Positions 10,483 through 21,315 of a stretch of DNA of 35,108 bases are shown here, piece after piece. The translations under genes were made by a program, and so were the position numbers. Below the pieces are notes generated by a model, which worked only from the letters and a program-made list of their open reading frames with translations, made no database searches and was not told the origin of the DNA. Source of the stretch: Glutinoglossum americanum (Eukaryota > Ascomycota > Geoglossomycetes > Geoglossales > Geoglossaceae); NCBI GenBank assembly GCA_020080175.1, contig JAGHQL010000227.1, positions 1-35,108 on the forward strand. Direction: 5' to 3'. Positions within the stretch are counted from its first letter, which is position 1. The number at the start of each line of letters is the position of its first letter.

Positions 10483-10949
10483 GCAGAGGGTTGTTACCTA
10501 CAACCCCCTAGCCCGTTTGTTGCAATTGGCTTTTGAGGCCGCTTTTGTTTCAAATATCATCTCATCGGGTTCTTCGGTCTCCGTCATGATTTGATAGAGC
10601 GGAAAAGGGGGGATAGCTAGATCTTTGTGGCTTAGACATTCTGTTATGAGAAGGGAAGATTTAAGGGTGAGATGTAGGGCCTTGAGTACAAGCGCTGGTG
10701 GTGGTGGTCTCTAGTTATACTGTTAGCTTAGACTATCGGACCGGCTTGTTTTAAAAAACCACGGAACGAAAGCACCGCATGACGAGTTTGATTCTTGTGC
10801 GCCTCGCAACGCGCAACAAACGATGTTGAATATTGCGAAGGGTTGTAGCTTGCGCCCCGTAGACCAAAAAATTCTAGCGCCATCACAATGCCGTCCGTCA
10901 TGCACCTGTTCCCCGAAACTAGATAAAGAGATACTACACCCCAAACGCC
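10483..10949. other. Convergent intergenic region
   Basis: Shared 3' flanks of two convergent genes (9646-10482 on plus, 10950-13613 on minus). No open frame of interest, repeat or RNA gene was seen. Confidence 0.6.
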
Positions 10950-13613
10950 TCAGAACAGATCCCTCATAATCCGGCTCAATTCTTCATCGCCCCCAAACAA
11001 CACCGGAATTGTATCATTTCCCGTTTGCCCACCACCGCCACTTTGCCCCTGCATGCCCCCTGAGGACGAGGAAGAATACCCATTCACGTCGCCACTGGTA
11101 CCACCTCCCATGACGCTGCCATACCCACCCGCCGCCTCAAATAGGTTCGTCAACTCGAAGCTCATCTGGAAGCCACTGGGACCGCCCCCGGGGTGCGGGT
11201 CCACGCCAGTGGCGGTCGCGGCAGCGTGGAACATAGCCATCTCGGTGGGAGTATCGACGGGATGACCAGCTGCGAGGCCCGCCATGGCTACCGCAGCGGA
11301 AGAGTGTGCATCATCGCCGCTCAAGGTGCCACTGCTGTGGTGGCTACCAAGGCCAAGTTTTGGGCCAACCTCCTTGAGGCCACGGATAGTACGCCAGAGC
11401 CTCCTTGAGGCATACGATCTCGTGCTAAATCCTTTAACGAGGTCGAGGGCCATGTAGAATTCATCGCGACAGAGGGAGCTGAACTGCGCTGGGGCGTGGG
11501 ACACAGCGAGAAAGAGGACGGCAAGGGCGGAGACGAGGAAGTAGTTGAAGCAGACTTGTTGTTTGCGGTAGATATCGGTGGTTTGGTTGAGTGACGTTAA
11601 GACACGGATGCTATTTTTGGCGAGGTTGAGAACATTTTGTGCATGGTGGAGGTTTTCCATTATGCTGGTTGTGGAGTGGAGTACGGGGCGGTAGATGAGG
11701 ATGCGCATCTGGTTTGCGCGGAGGTAGAGGAGGACGCGGAGTCTGCGTATGCTGCGGGACTCATCCTCATCGGCATTGTTCTCTGGGTGGAGCAGTTGGA
11801 GCTCGTTAGGGATCATCTTTTGCCATTGGAGAATCTGGTAGTCAATGTAGCCAATATCGTTGGTATTGACATCGTCGGTGGCATTATCAAAGCCGGCAAC
11901 AGATTTCCATACTTTGGATCCAATGCGGCTATAGGCTACCATCACCTTCAAATAAGGTGTTGAAGCATCCTACACACATTTTTATTATTAGCACACCACA
12001 TATGTTAGATGGAGGTTCTGGGGGGGGGGCTCACTGGCTCGGGGAGGGTGGGGTCCATGTCCGAGTCCTGCAAAGCAAAGGGCATCCCTGTGCCAAAGCT
12101 CCAGCGCCGGTCTAGGACATATATTGACCAGAACAACTTGATTGCCTGCGATTGCTCCTCTTCACCCTCGAAGTTTCGCAAAAGAGTTTCTCGTCGATGT
12201 ATACCTAGATCTAAGCACATTCGTGCTGCAAGACCTATTATTCTCCAAGCTAGAGCCTCCTCGTCTTGGTGGAAGTGATATATGCTCTATTTAACAATGC
12301 ATTAGCTACCGGTCCACCTAGGAGCGATCGCCGGGAAGTCTGAAAGGCAGATGAGGAGCAAAGGTTTATCCTCACAATAAGCACCAACAGAACCAGTCCT
12401 TTTCTGTCGACTTGAGGGCTCCAGAGCCTTCTCTCGGCAGACATTTTGACGCTTTCAAACAACCGAGCACCAAGGCTACTCTGGCCAGACCCCTCAGTCA
12501 TCAGAGCCGATGCTATAACCATCTTTAAGATATTGGTGTCATCGTCCCCCAAACCATCTGCCCCGGGCTGATCTACCCGTGCCAATCCAGATCTTGTGGC
12601 CGCTCCTATGAAAGAGTAGAGAGCCGACGCGTGCCGAATTGTCTCTTCAATGTCTAGAATAGGATACGTGATTCCCATCTTGAATCAAATCGTATTCTCA
12701 GCTCTAGGTGCTTCAAAAATAAATAAATAAGGGGATTCAACTGGCGAATTATCTACTTACTTCTTCCTCATAGACCCTAGCGAGCCTTATAGCCTCCTCT
12801 TTGCTGAGCAACCATAGTGGATCCTTTGTCGGGTGCGCAGGAGGGCTCAATGAGCCTGCAGGTGTTGAATCCTTCGTAGTAGGTCCCTCATCCACAGGCC
12901 CACCTAGACCTGGGTGTATTCCCATAGTTTGTAGCGAGGAGTTTGCAACATCAAAGCTATATGCTGTGCTTGTTGGACCCTGGAATCTCGGGACCCTCGG
13001 TCTATTTTGGGAGGGTGACCCCACAGTTATAGAGGCCTGCGACGCCGATATCGAGGGCCTGCGGAAATGGGTCTGGTCTGAACTAATTACCGAGGTCGAT
13101 ATGTCGTGGTTCCGGAGGCCATTGATGTTGGCAAAGAGTGTGTCTACTTGCTCTTGCAACGAAGCAATCTTCGCATTCATCTGCTTAAAGTCTCTGCGAA
13201 CCTTGCGTTAGTATGTGCGTCCTACGTAGTAGTGTGAGATCTCTTAGTGGCAGGAGACGCACTCGGAGTCCCGGAAGCTATTGCTGCAGCAATTTGGTGC
13301 ATAAAGACATTCTAGTGCCAGATTTCCGCAACGCTGACATGGCGCTTGGCCATTGCATTTGATCTTTCTCCTCTTACACTCGTTACTTCCAAGACAGAAG
13401 TTAGTTCCTACGATCTAGCCGCTATGAACAAGAGCCTTACCACGCGATAGAAATATATCTATTCCTCTTTGCGCGCGTACTTGTAGTTCCTTCCGTTCCC
13501 TCGCTCAGTGGCCGCTTTGTGCCGCCGCTAATAGAGCCATTCACGCTGTCCTGTCCTGCGTTATTACCGTTGCCGTTCATGTTGACACCGCTATGGTCAT
13601 TACTGGCTGCCAT
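10950..13613 (-). CDS. Zn2Cys6 fungal transcription factor with Fungal_trans domain
   Basis: DNA-binding regulator of the binuclear zinc cluster class, acting in the nucleus; its targets are unknown. Six exons: 13613-13441, 13385-13263, 13193-12761, 12678-12376, 12286-12035 and 11969-10950, giving 767 aa. The zinc cluster is C58-x2-C61-x6-C68-x5-C74-x2-C77-x6-C84, split by an intron inside the first Cys codon. A coiled-coil-like segment (MNAKIASLQEQVDTLFANI) follows, then a Ser/Pro linker and the regulatory domain with its hallmark RRWSFGTGMPFALQD plus LPEP. The C-terminal 120 residues are Gly/Ser-rich and end in ELSRIMRDLF. All five introns keep frame and phase. The start ATG at 13613 opens an Asn/Gly-rich leader before KRNRYISIAC. 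Position gives no clear target gene. Confidence 0.94.
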
Positions 13614-14117
13614 GTTACGGCGATAGTTTAACGCTCACGGGCGATGAGCTGAGGTGGTCCCGATAACAGCAAAGTTGAGGACTTATCGAGGCCTATCGGG
13701 AACTATTCTTTCTGCCAAGGGTTCTTCGGCTGTACTAAATACACTACTGCACAACAGTAACCAATCCCCTAACGTCGTACTTCTATCCTTAGACATATCA
13801 TGCATACGGAATCCTTCAATTGATGGCATTCGTCGCTACTCCTAAAGGGGACTTGCTTATGGTTTCCCAGCGTGACGGATTTTTACTCCCCAAGATTTAG
13901 GATGCGGAACCTTTAGCTGAGCAGCTGCAGTCGCGGTCTTTCGGAGCTTCCGTGGGGGAGTTCTTTGATGTTTACATGAAAGGATTCCCCAGTGGTGTAT
14001 GAAGTCGCTTTGGAGCTTTCACAAGATTAGATTTTGACTTCACATGAATCCAGTAGTCTTCCGCCCGAATCCTCTACAAGGTCCTGTTCTATCCACCAGT
14101 GATAAATGTTCCACTTT
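13614..14117. other. Intergenic, transcription-factor promoter side
   Basis: This lies upstream of the Zn2Cys6 gene and downstream of the fumarylacetoacetase gene, both on minus. Short frames at 13654-13845 show no family features. I see no RNA gene or repeat. Confidence 0.55.
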
Positions 14118-15473
14118 TTAAAAAGGCCAACCCTGAACCGCAGGCTCAATTCTCCCAGTGCACTCTCCAAACCCCACCAGGCTGCTCTCATTATTACCGC
14201 ATACCCCTCTAATGGTGACAATATCCCAATCCTCCAGGAACTTCCGTTCATCGCCCCCTTGGAGCTTAAGCGACACCTTTCCGTTCTGGCTTTGCTCCAG
14301 CAGACTACCTTCTGTACCCGGTTCCGTTCCACTGATGGTCCCAGAGGCAAGCAAGTCGCCTACCTGCATAGGGCAACCAGTTATGGAGTGATGCGCGAGC
14401 ATCTGCGGGAATGACCAGAGAAGGTTGCGTGAGGAAGTACGCGTTATTGTTGTTGTTCCAGATTTCGCTATGAGATCATGAGCATCATTCCAATGAAAAC
14501 CTGTCATTTGGGAGCATTTACTAGTCAAATCAACTTCTAGCTTGATGTTGTAAATATTCTCATTCCTTGCTTCCTTCAGGTACGCTTGCAGCTCCGTCTT
14601 GTTCTCTAGGCCGTTTCCCAAAAACGGCTCCAGTGCATCTGGAAGCACGACCCACGCACTGACGGTGGTTCCGAAGTTTTTGGAGTTGAATGGCCCTAGA
14701 GGAACGTACTCCCAAGCCTGCACATCCCTGGCTGACCAGTCGTTCACCAATACAAAACCAAATAAGAAACCCTCGGCTTGATCGACAGGTATCGGCTCCC
14801 CCATCTTATTCGCACGGCATACGAATGCCCCAAGCTCCAGCTCGAGATCTAATTTCTTGCACTGCGTGAAGACAGGCACTTTCGGATCCGCACTAGGGTT
14901 CTCCAGAATTTGACCCCAAGGTCTTCGAATCGGCGTGCCTGATACAACAACAGAGGATGCACGACCATGGTATCCAACAGGAAGATGTGTATAATTCGGT
15001 TGCAAGGCATTAGCTGCACCGCGGAACATCACACCTAAGTTGTATGCATGGTTAAGCCCTGCATAGAAATCCGTGTAATCGCCTATCTGCATAGGCAAAT
15101 GTGTCTGAACATCCTTGAGTGGGAAAACCGCTTTCTGCTGGAGTATCGTGTTCGTTTTCAGGATCTCTGGATGCGTCGTATCGTCCGTAAAGATATCCTG
15201 GAGATAGTTTCTCACTTCCCGGTGAACCTGACGCCCAAGTGCCGCAAACGCATTGAGAGTTGGTTGAGAAAAGACTGAGATGTGAGGAAGAATGGAAGTA
15301 AGCAATGAGAAGCCACCGTTAGAGGAGAACTCAGCGAGGTCGAGTACCTGGTCTCCGACTGCAACTGCCGGACGACGGTTTTGGGAGGAGGCGGTGGTGA
15401 TGATACCGAATGGGATGTTTGAGAGCGAGAAATGAGAGCCTTGCGGGATAGATAGCCAAGATTTTGCCTCCAT
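14118..15473 (-). CDS. fahA: Fumarylacetoacetase
   Basis: Last enzyme of tyrosine/phenylalanine (homogentisate) breakdown; it hydrolyses fumarylacetoacetate to fumarate and acetoacetate in the cytosol. A single uninterrupted exon of 451 aa, a normal length for the family and notable among intron-bearing neighbours. The N-terminal SH3-like domain (about residues 15-115) is followed by the FAH fold. Metal- and substrate-binding segments are visible: DYTDFYAGLNHAYNLG, LPVGYHGRASS, LDLELELGAFV (acidic metal ligands), VNDWSARDVQAWEYVPLGPF followed by SKNFGTT, and the late GCPMQVGDLLASGTISG. I chose the ATG at 15473 (MEAKSWLSIPQGSHF); the frame runs further upstream without ATG. In Aspergillus this gene sits in a catabolic cluster, but no other tyrosine-pathway gene is seen here. 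The symbol follows Aspergillus usage. Confidence 0.96.
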   Translation of the reverse strand: MEAKSWLSIPQGSHFSLSNIPFGIITTASSQNRRPAVAVGDQVLDLAEFSSNGGFSLLTSILPHISVFSQPTLNAFAALGRQVHREVRNYLQDIFTDDTTHPEILKTNTILQQKAVFPLKDVQTHLPMQIGDYTDFYAGLNHAYNLGVMFRGAANALQPNYTHLPVGYHGRASSVVVSGTPIRRPWGQILENPSADPKVPVFTQCKKLDLELELGAFVCRANKMGEPIPVDQAEGFLFGFVLVNDWSARDVQAWEYVPLGPFNSKNFGTTVSAWVVLPDALEPFLGNGLENKTELQAYLKEARNENIYNIKLEVDLTSKCSQMTGFHWNDAHDLIAKSGTTTITRTSSRNLLWSFPQMLAHHSITGCPMQVGDLLASGTISGTEPGTEGSLLEQSQNGKVSLKLQGGDERKFLEDWDIVTIRGVCGNNESSLVGFGECTGRIEPAVQGWPF

Positions 15474-16235
15474 TGGTGTTACCGTATACTGCTCTCTTTG
15501 CCTCGAAAAAAGTTGCGGTATCTTCCACAAGGGCGTGCGGTATCTCAAAGTAGAGGCGGACAGAAGTTATACTGTGTAGCTATTGATGTAGTGACAAAAC
15601 TAGTGACGTCATTTGCAAGGAACCTGTGACCAGAATAATAATTGAAATTCAATTAGCCATGCATAAATGCACAGCAATAGGATCCCTCAAATATGTGCAC
15701 GCGTACCAATTCTCCCGTAACAGTAGTCCTCTCATCGAATAAATGAGCACCCTAATGCTGCTACGAAATACCCCCGACTCTAATGACATCATTCGCTTAT
15801 CGATAAGGGTCTAGAGGTCAAAGACCTCCAAAATGATAGTTAGCTTGCTTGAAAGTAATTGCTCTTAAGGATGTTCTTCCCTAAGGCGTGGGTCCTGTGG
15901 TGCCTAGGCCTTGTTATCTAGCTGCGTGCTGAGATTTTCTGAGTGCACCATCTGTCGGCTGGATTACCAAGTAATCCGGACTTGCTAGCTCGCAGATTTC
16001 AGGGATGTTTTGTCTCGAGCATCTCAGCGGACAATAGGGTTAGCGAAAACAGAGGCGGGAGAACGGTAGTTATCTAAAGAAGTTCCTTAGTTAGATAGTA
16101 AGAACCGATGCGGTAATAATTATAGTATAGATCTGTGCGTTCAATGTATTCGTGTATCGGTCTCTAATCTAATCTGAGCAAGCTAGCTGATTTGCTACTA
16201 GACTAGTGCTCCAGCCCAGTTTATAGTACCTATTC
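15474..16235. other. Intergenic, fumarylacetoacetase promoter side
   Basis: No gene is seen in these 760 bases. They hold the fumarylacetoacetase promoter, with a palindromic CRE-like site at 15604-15611, and the 3' flank of the alpha/beta hydrolase gene. The middle part is AT-rich with short stop-filled frames. Confidence 0.55.
15604..15611. promoter_or_regulatory. CRE-like palindrome TGACGTCA
   Basis: A perfect eight-base ATF/CREB-type palindrome lies about 130 bases upstream of the fumarylacetoacetase start codon. Fungal bZIP factors of the AtfA/Atf1 group bind this core. A single match by chance is possible, so the role is inferred from position only. Confidence 0.35.
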
Positions 16236-17669
16236 TCATAATTTCGGTTTCTCATTGATCTTCTGCTTCCATAGCTCTGACACCACTACCATGTCTTGCC
16301 GGATTCTCTTGCTCCACTTTTCTTGGAATTCTTCCTCTAGAGCTTTCCATCTAGAAATCTCCGCACCCAGCCAGCTTGCCGCTGCATCCGCGCAGCTCTT
16401 CGCTGCTTCCATAGCTATCTCATGTCCAATTCCCTCAAGCACTACTTGTTTCACCCTGCCTTCCTTAGCACCACCACTCCCTCCAACGCCTACCCCGGTA
16501 ACCTCCATCTTCTGGTCGCGGAGCAGGGGGATAGATAGTGGGCTCTTCTCAGCGAAAATGTAGAGTACACTTGGGCGTAAGTGAGGCAAACTCTTGAATA
16601 TCATTGGTGGTTCAGGTCGGTAGAAAGGATATGCTGTCAAATCATCTGGGTCGAGATCCGCGTGGGTGAGGCGATTGATTCCCTCTTTGCCGTCATAGTT
16701 CGGTCGTGCAAATGTGGTTACCTCCTGGAGCTTCGCCGTGGTTAAAGTGACTGCATTCTCGCCTTCCCCTATTGGATTGGGATAAACCGACGTTGGTAGA
16801 TCTCGCAAACCGTATCGTATCCAGCGTTGTAGGACCCTTTCGTCCCAATTCTGGTAAAACTTGTTGTTGCGGAAGCTAGCCTCGGCCTCCCTACGTGAAG
16901 GCCAAATGTCCCGACGGAAAGTTGATGGCTCGACTGGGTGAGAGCCAAAGGGGTTCATCCCGAATTTTTGAATAACTGGGTCCAAAAGTACCAGGGTGGT
17001 GAGGAGGCGAGGGTGAATAAGGGAGAGCATGACCCTACAAGTGAAAGCTTAATGAGTGTGAGCTACTCCAGCAAAATATAGGAGTTCATACAAATGGCAA
17101 CCGCCCATGCTATGGCCGATACCCACAAGTGGGCGAGGCATTTGCGTACGAAAGAGATTAATCATATGGAGTAGATCTCGCGGGTGATCAAACCAATTGG
17201 CTACGCAATTAGTGATACACCTTTAAATATAGTTGGAAGTTGTATATACTCACGATCATCACCCTGCCTGTCTTCATTAAGAACCCCACTTTGGCCTTGA
17301 TTGGATACATCAGCAATCCATATGTTTCGAATTCGAAAGCCATTTTTGCGTGATCGGCTCAGTAACTCGTCCCACAGTGGCTCATAGAGTTCCTTCAAAG
17401 TTCTTTAGCATGAGCCCATACCAAAGCAAGACTTCTGTGAGGAGATAGCCGTTATGTATCATAGGCTTATATACCTTGATAAACCCATTTGCATGGGCAC
17501 TAATGATCGTAATGTCGCCCGGTGACGGATTCGGATTGTCCAAAGGAGTGTATTGTTTTACGGCGAGCTTTAAGACATCTTCCTGCACGGCTGCTGTCGC
17601 TCTAGGGTACTCCCTGATATGTTGGCATGGGACAGAATGCTTCTGAACGCGAAAAAACTGAGCCGACAT
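16236..17669 (-). CDS. Alpha/beta hydrolase, Lpx1/AKT2-like, possibly peroxisomal
   Basis: Serine hydrolase of the alpha/beta fold, probably an esterase or lipase. Exons are 17669-17475, 17392-17254, 17200-17092 and 17034-16236, giving 413 aa. The oxyanion-side segment TIISAHANGF matches the HGF/HANG pattern of this group. The nucleophile elbow GHSMG (S142) is completed across introns, and the catalytic His is likely the one in EGIGHEIAME. The family includes yeast peroxisomal lipase Lpx1 and the Alternaria 'toxin biosynthesis protein' AKT2. The C-terminus is PKL, a weak type 1 peroxisomal signal. The gene points away from the BRCT gene, with 580 bases between starts. No biosynthetic backbone gene is nearby, so a housekeeping lipid role is likelier than a toxin role. 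Confidence 0.92.
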
Positions 17670-18072
17670 CTAGAGAAGTAGTTCTAAGAAGTGTAATGGA
17701 ACGAGTGGTGAACGAGGCTTGACTGGAGACCGAAGAGATGGCTTGTTGAGAGCCCTAGGAGAGATACTAGCTACATGCGTAAACGAAATGAATCTACGTT
17801 GTGACTACAACGTTGGAGATATGTGATATCACAGGAGGCACAGCTACCGCAGAACGTTGGTACAGGCATCATCGGTCGGGAACTCATCCTTGGACCGGAG
17901 CACATTTGTATTTGTAATGCAGCAGCAAAGCACCAAACCGCATGTGCATAAGTATGTGCAGAGAGGTGCATACGTATGTGAAGAGAGTTGCATACAATCT
18001 TTGACTATGATAGGAATATGGATATATGTAATCAAAGCATTGGGAAGTGGTCGGGGAAATCATTTAGCAGGG

Positions 18073-18078
18073 CACGTG
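18073..18078. promoter_or_regulatory. E-box CACGTG
   Basis: The palindromic bHLH core CACGTG is followed by AC, about 170 bases upstream of the BRCT gene start. It is a candidate basic helix-loop-helix site; function is inferred from position only. Confidence 0.3.
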
Positions 18079-18104
18079 ACCAAATGCGCTCCACTTTCGG
18101 TGGA

Positions 18105-18110
18105 ACGCGT
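18105..18110. promoter_or_regulatory. MluI cell-cycle box-like ACGCGT
   Basis: ACGCGT is the core bound by MBF (Mbp1/Cdc10-type) factors that drive G1/S transcription of replication and repair genes in yeasts. It lies about 140 bases upstream of a predicted DNA-repair scaffold, which fits that role. Only one exact copy is seen. Confidence 0.4.
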
Positions 18111-18249
18111 TTTCCAGGTCGCGTCGTCGTCTGTGCAGTCGCGATAAGTTGAAGAGATCAATCAGGACTACACTTAACCATCGCATTTTCCTCATTCTTG
18201 TCCCCACAATATCCCAATTGCCTCGCGCGTATAGTGGAAATTACGCAGC

Positions 18250-21033
18250 ATGGCTGCTGATGCTCAGGGGCCCGATAAAAACCAATCGGAGTCGCAAGCT
18301 TTGTTCCACGATATCAGTTTCTGTATTGTAACAAGCGAGACTCTGAGCGAAGCTGAGTCTAGGAGGGTGAGCCTTTATTGGAATGCTTCCTTTTGATTAT
18401 TGCTTTGCTAACATCTAGTATTATAGCTTGCTACTCTGCTAGTAGAGAATGGCGCCGAATATATCCCTTTGCCTTCAGACTCGTCAGCAGTACCAATCGA
18501 GGAAATAACACACATCATTTCTTCTACTACTGATTTCCCTGCATACCCAGGGGCGTGTGATGCATTTGTGTCTGTAGTAAAGCCTGAATGGGTTGACGTG
18601 TCGGCGTCACGGAAAAGGCTCCTCCCGGTACGACCTTACAACCCCGACCCACGGCTGTTTTTTTCTGGGGTGGTTATCACTTGCGCAGATATACCGGAGG
18701 GAGACAAAGATGCCATCGTGGGCGGGGTTTTGTCGATGGGAGGACTGTACACGAACGGCGTCACTAAGTTGGTTACTCACATTGTGGCATTAACGGAGGA
18801 GAACGACAAATGTCGACAAGCTGCTAGTAGGGGAATTAGAGCTAAGGTTGTGCTACCGCATTGGTATGAATTGACTCGTTTTTCGATGCATCACTATTAC
18901 TGATGGTGTATTAGGTTCGACGATTGCTTGAAGCTTGGCAAGAAGATTGATGAAAGACCATATTCTCTCCCAGGCCCAGAAATCGGCCTGCTTACATTAG
19001 CTGACCCCGTCATAATGCCATCAAGTCCCGATCTGAAAGGTGCGGTCTCTGCATACCCTCCCGAAGCGCCTCCAATATCAGTAGAAGCGCCAAGTTCTCT
19101 CCGGAGGGGGTTCAAGGTCTTTAAGGATAAAAAGATTATGCTCTCGGATGACCTAGGCCTTGGAAGCAGACTACGTGGAACAGTAGAAGACCTTATCGCT
19201 AGTGGGGGGGGCTCGGTAACGGGCAGCGTACATAAAGCAGACATCTTTATCTGCCAATATCGAGAGGGGAGCAACTACATCACCGCGTCACGCGCCGGCA
19301 AGGACGTTGGTAATCTCACATGGCTGTACTACCTCATCACCAACAATACATGGACATCTCCCATGCGGCGGTTGCTTCACTATCCCATTGCCCGTGATGG
19401 TCTCCCTGGCTTCAAAGAATTTAAGATTACTCTATCTAATTACGGAGGGGACGCTCGGCTGTACTTGGAGAATCTCGTTCTTGCTGCAGGAGGAACGTAT
19501 ACGAAGAGTATGAGACAGGGGAATACTCATTTGATAACCGCTAGACCATATAGCGAAAAATGTGCGGCAGCCCAGGAATGGGGAATTCACATGGTTAACC
19601 ATTTATGGCTTGAAGAGAGCTACGCAAAGTGGCAAATCCAATCTCTAACCAATCCGCGTTATACCCACTTCCCACATAGAACAAACTTGGGTGAGGTAGC
19701 TGGGCAGACGCAAATCGACAGACAAGCACTCGAGAGGCTTTTTTACCCAGCAGACCAAGAAATGACCTCAGAAGATGATGGCGGGGAAACTTGGGTGCAC
19801 AGTGACCGCAATGGAGCGACGGGCTCGGGTGTCGTACAGTCTGTAGACAATCCGAGACTGAAACAAACATTTACCTTACCCTCAGAATCTCTTAATACTC
19901 CTACGCCTGTTGCTCGCAGAGCTCCGATAGGTACTGACAATCTAGGGGGGTTGAGGACCCCGACTACGAGTCGTTTGATAGGGAGCGATGAGAATGAGCC
20001 ACCGTCGACGACCAGTAGTCGCGGAGCAAAGGAGCGGGCGGTGGCGAGACTGCATGATTTGGCTCCTGATATAGCACTCTACGAAAAGGAAAAGAAGCGG
20101 GTCGGTGGTGTTGTATTTGGTGGCAAGCGCAACGCGATTGCAGAAGTTGATAAGGGAAAAAAACGAAGCCTTAACGGAGGGGACCAAAGCGGCCTAGACG
20201 GGGGCGAGAACCCGCGGCATATAAAGAAGGCGAAAAGTATAAGACCGCCGGTCACGATTAAGCTACTATTGACAGGCTATAAGAGATGGGTGAGCTCGCC
20301 GAAGACGGAAGACGAAGAGCGAGTATGTCGTAGCCTCAAGTCTTGTTTCTAACACTCCCTTGAGGGTACTAGCCCTGCTAACCCGCTACCATTATAGAAA
20401 CGTCTGAGAGATCTAGGCGTTCTTTGCGTGCAAAATCCTCTCGATTGCACCCACCTCGCCGCTCCGTCTCTCGTTCGAACTCAGAAGTTTGTAAGCGCAA
20501 TGGCTGCCGCTCCTGTGGTGATTTCTACCCACTGGGTTGACGCGTGTCTGGACAAAGGACGGCTTCTTCGGCCAGAGGACTTCCTTCTTAAAGATACCGA
20601 AGGGGAATCCCGTTTGGGTTTGCGGCTCGCAGATGCACTAAAGAAGGCAAAGCAAAATCGCCGAAGCCTGCTGGCTGACGAAACAATATATTGCACCCTA
20701 GCTGTTTACGATACCTATAAGATCATTATAGAGGCCAATGGCGGCCGTTGCCTAATCTTCCGCGGATCTTCTCGTGGTGGCGCGGGGTCAAACGCCAGCA
20801 AAGCAGCTGGTACGGCTGTTACGGATGACGAGAGTGATGGGAAAGGAAATGACGACATGTTTCTGGTTAGTGGTGAAACACCAGAGGAGAAAAACCTCTG
20901 GACAGCATTCGAGAAGATGGCAGCATCCAAGGGCAGGGGAGCGAGGGTGGTAAGAACGGAGTGGCTTCTGGACGTTGTCATGAAACAAGAGCTCAACTGG
21001 AAAGAAGCAGAGAAATTTTACCTTAGCCATTGA
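18250..21033 (+). CDS. brc1: Six-BRCT genome-stability scaffold, Brc1/Rtt107 family
   Basis: Nuclear scaffold that recruits repair factors (Smc5/6, Slx4, ubiquitin ligases in yeasts) to stalled forks marked by phosphorylated H2A. Exons are 18250-18366, 18427-18863, 18915-20322 and 20398-21033, giving 865 aa, close to S. pombe Brc1. BRCT1-2 lie at about residues 18-200, BRCT3-4 at about 245-430, a Ser/Thr/Pro-rich linker at about 440-625, and BRCT5-6 at about 633-865. In the C-terminal pair the phosphate-binding residues are visible: T638 in LLLTGY and K684 in VRTQKF. Domain-ending tryptophans (HWFDDC, TWLYYLI, HLWLEES, HWVDAC, EWLLDVV) mark five repeats. The start ATG at 18250 fits the first repeat. 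An MCB-like box precedes the gene. Separating Brc1 from other multi-BRCT proteins rests on repeat layout and length. Confidence 0.93.
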
Positions 21034-21315
21034 TGCCGGGGTTGGTGTTTAGAGGACCGGGGGAAAGCGGGGGCTATAGTTGTCTCTTATGTGTGAATTC
21101 GTATTGGCGTCGCTCGGAAGGGGCATAGTAGGCATAAGCGGCGGTATTGCGATCATTCTCCGTAGTTTTGTGGTCGCGTCCGTTACAATTTTGTCATAGC
21201 TCCTCCTATAGAGGAAATGAAAAATAGCCACGGCTTGTGTTATGAGGATGATTAAGAAGTCTGGGGTATAGTGGATGGCATAGTCACAGGAGGTGGGGGA
21301 AGATAGCGCTGGTAG

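Larger units (their letters stand above)
17670..18249. other. Divergent promoter region between hydrolase and BRCT genes
   Basis: A 580-base gap between two divergent start codons. On the BRCT side it carries a CACGTG E-box (18073-18078) and an ACGCGT MCB-type site (18105-18110). Short frames inside it have no family features. Confidence 0.6.

Noticed and set aside
12020-12029. G-run in the transcription factor locus as a possible frameshift
   Set aside because: It lies within the fifth intron (11970-12034), so it does not affect the reading frame.
14118-15473. Plus-strand frames inside fumarylacetoacetase (for example 14106-14414)
   Set aside because: They are shadows of a strongly conserved enzyme on the minus strand.
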